A stretch of DNA of 64,000 nt from Acidobacteriota bacterium. GTDB taxonomy: Bacteria; Acidobacteriota; Blastocatellia; Pyrinomonadales; Pyrinomonadaceae. Where the stretch lies: NCBI GenBank assembly GCA_016715115.1, contig JADKBM010000011.1, forward strand, positions 1,325,810 through 1,389,809, given 5' to 3'. Made by a program: the position numbers and the translations under genes. Under the pieces are notes generated by a model, which ran no database searches, had not been told where the DNA came from, and worked only from the letters and a program-made list of their open reading frames with translations. Below, piece by piece: positions 62,898-64,000 of this stretch; position 1 is the stretch's first letter, and every line of letters begins with the position of its first letter.

Positions 62898-64000
62898 TGA
62901 ATAGTGTTGACCGTTTTTTGAGTTTGCTAGAAAACATTTGTTTGCTTTTTCGTCAAAATATCGGATACCTTCGTTTCGGAGATCGAAACGGAAGTGAGCA
63001 ATGCTAGAGCAACTCACCAGGATAGACCTCCGGGTGACGAAGTAGTTTGTCGCGGAGCCGGGCATTTATTGTCCGGCTTTTCTTCAATTACTTTTGAACC
63101 CTCCATGCCTAAGAAAACTCGTTCCTGCTGCCTTTCGAATGCATCGGGGCCTAAGGAGTTCAATGCCGTATGCGGCTTGTAATTGTTGTACATATATTGA
63201 CCGCCTTTTCAGTCATCTGCCTTAGCTGGGATAAATTCTCCGGCCCGTAGAATCTGACGTAACTGTTTTTAATAGTTCCGTTTACGCGTTCGGCATTCGG
63301 ATTCTCATAGACACTCGTGCCCATGCTGTTTTCATATTACAGGCTTGGGTCAGTTTCACGAATTCCTTGCAGTAATACTGGCCGCCGCCGTCCGAATGAA
63401 ATATCAGACCAGGTGCGGGCCAGCGACCGGATCGCCATCCGTATTGCCGGCAGCGTGGTGTGTTCGGTCATCAGGTTGTCCCGAGACCGCCAGCCCACGA
63501 TCCGTCTTGAGAAGAGGTCCATAATGAAGGTCAGGTAATAGAACCTTTCGCCTATTCTGTAGTAGGCTATGTCGCTAACCCAAACCTGGTTTACACCCGT
63601 CAACTCGAATCCGGCAATCAAATTGTCAAATCGCGTCACCCCGCGCGAATCCGTCGTGCGGTGATATGCCCTTTTCCGCTCGATCTTGAACTCCGTGCGA
63701 AAAGGCAAAACTTCGTTTGAACCGGTCTCTGCTGAATTGCATCCGCCTTATCATCCCGCACATGACGCGCGACGACATTTGCGGATGATCGCGCCGTATC
63801 TCGGCGATCACCGGCAGAAGCTGCTCCTGCTCTTCAACATCCTGAGATGACGTTCCGTATGCTGGTGAAACGCCTGCTTGCTGATACCCATTGCCCGATA
63901 CAGCTGATTCATTTTGTGCCCGTGCCTTTCCCGGTTCGACCAGAACCACCGGAGGGCTTTGAAGTACATTTTTTTAATATCAATGCCGTACTCTTCCTCC
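62898..64000 (-). mobile_element. IS3-family element, broken, continuing past the window
   Basis: Contains OrfB pieces on the minus strand in several frames. TGAATAGTGTTGACCG at 62898 could be its terminal repeat. Only the end nearest mutL is in the window; at 64000 the sequence still codes (EEEYGIDIKKMYFKALRWFW), the OrfA/OrfB border region. Confidence 0.75.
63014..63980 (-). pseudogene. IS3-family transposase OrfB, frameshifted
   Basis: From the right edge: MNQLYRAMGISKQAFHQHTE, LLPVIAEIRRDHPQMSSRVM (helix-turn-helix region), FSHGVQ then RAYHRTTDSRGVTRFDNLIA, NQVWVSDIAYYRIGERFYYL and TFIMDLFSRRIVGWRSRDN (first Asp residues of the DDE core), VYENPNAERVNGTIKNSYVR (catalytic Glu region), and MYNNYKPHTALNSLGPDAFE to the stop at 63014. 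At least three frame changes separate these blocks (near 63850, 63690, 63300 and 63200), so it is inactive as it stands. Confidence 0.82.

Overview
The window looks like a chromosome segment from an Acidobacteriota-type bacterium, plausibly class Blastocatellia. This is an inference from content: a TonB-type receptor with an N-terminal carboxypeptidase-regulatory-like domain, a PIG-L hydrolase/sodium symporter pair, NHL and FG-GAP repeat proteins, RHS proteins with Sec signal peptides, and moderately high G+C housekeeping genes. No rRNA or tRNA gene was recognised.

Layout. (1) 0.4-3.1 kb, minus strand: an orphan RHS 3' fragment ending in a colicin D-type tRNase domain with its immunity gene, a secreted immunity-like gene and a scrap of RHS core. 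(2) 3.3-7.9 kb: a DUF937 protein, an NHL-repeat/M23-like lipoprotein and an Xaa-Pro aminopeptidase. (3) 8.0-8.6 kb: a phage portal-like scrap fused out of frame to an FG-GAP repeat scrap. (4) 8.7-38.8 kb: an RHS island. One complete RHS gene (1789 codons, signal peptide) is followed on the same strand by about ten start-less RHS 3' fragments. Most carry a stretch of RHS core, then a different C-terminal (CT) domain, then a small dissimilar gene placed as an immunity gene. One cassette is duplicated with divergence, one is split by an intact IS21-like element, and a scrambled copy of that element lies in inverse orientation at 15.3-16.4 kb. (5) 38.8-41.3 kb: a secreted protein, then prohead-protease-like phage remnants disrupted by palindromic repeats. 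(6) 41.3-62.8 kb: ordinary metabolism: EamA transporter, inositol-phosphate synthase, a TPR protein, Ada with a DUF1203 gene, glucose-6-phosphate isomerase, a GH38-like mannosidase, argininosuccinate lyase, PIG-L hydrolase, sodium:solute symporter, a 39-residue membrane protein, a TonB-type receptor and MutL. The last genes of this block carry several small frame breaks, mostly in homopolymers. (7) 62.9-64.0 kb: a broken IS3-family element.

How it works together (inference). The full-length RHS gene supplies the only export signal and the full shell. The downstream fragments share near-identical core DNA with it and each carries a different CT plus candidate immunity gene, so they look like a reservoir from which the expressed CT can be swapped by homologous recombination. 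Candidate immunity proteins beside predicted envelope-acting CTs (phospholipase C-like, CHAP-like, NlpC/P60-like, HELIH protease) have signal peptides or lipoboxes, while those beside predicted nucleic-acid-acting CTs (colicin D-type, PD-(D/E)xK) do not.
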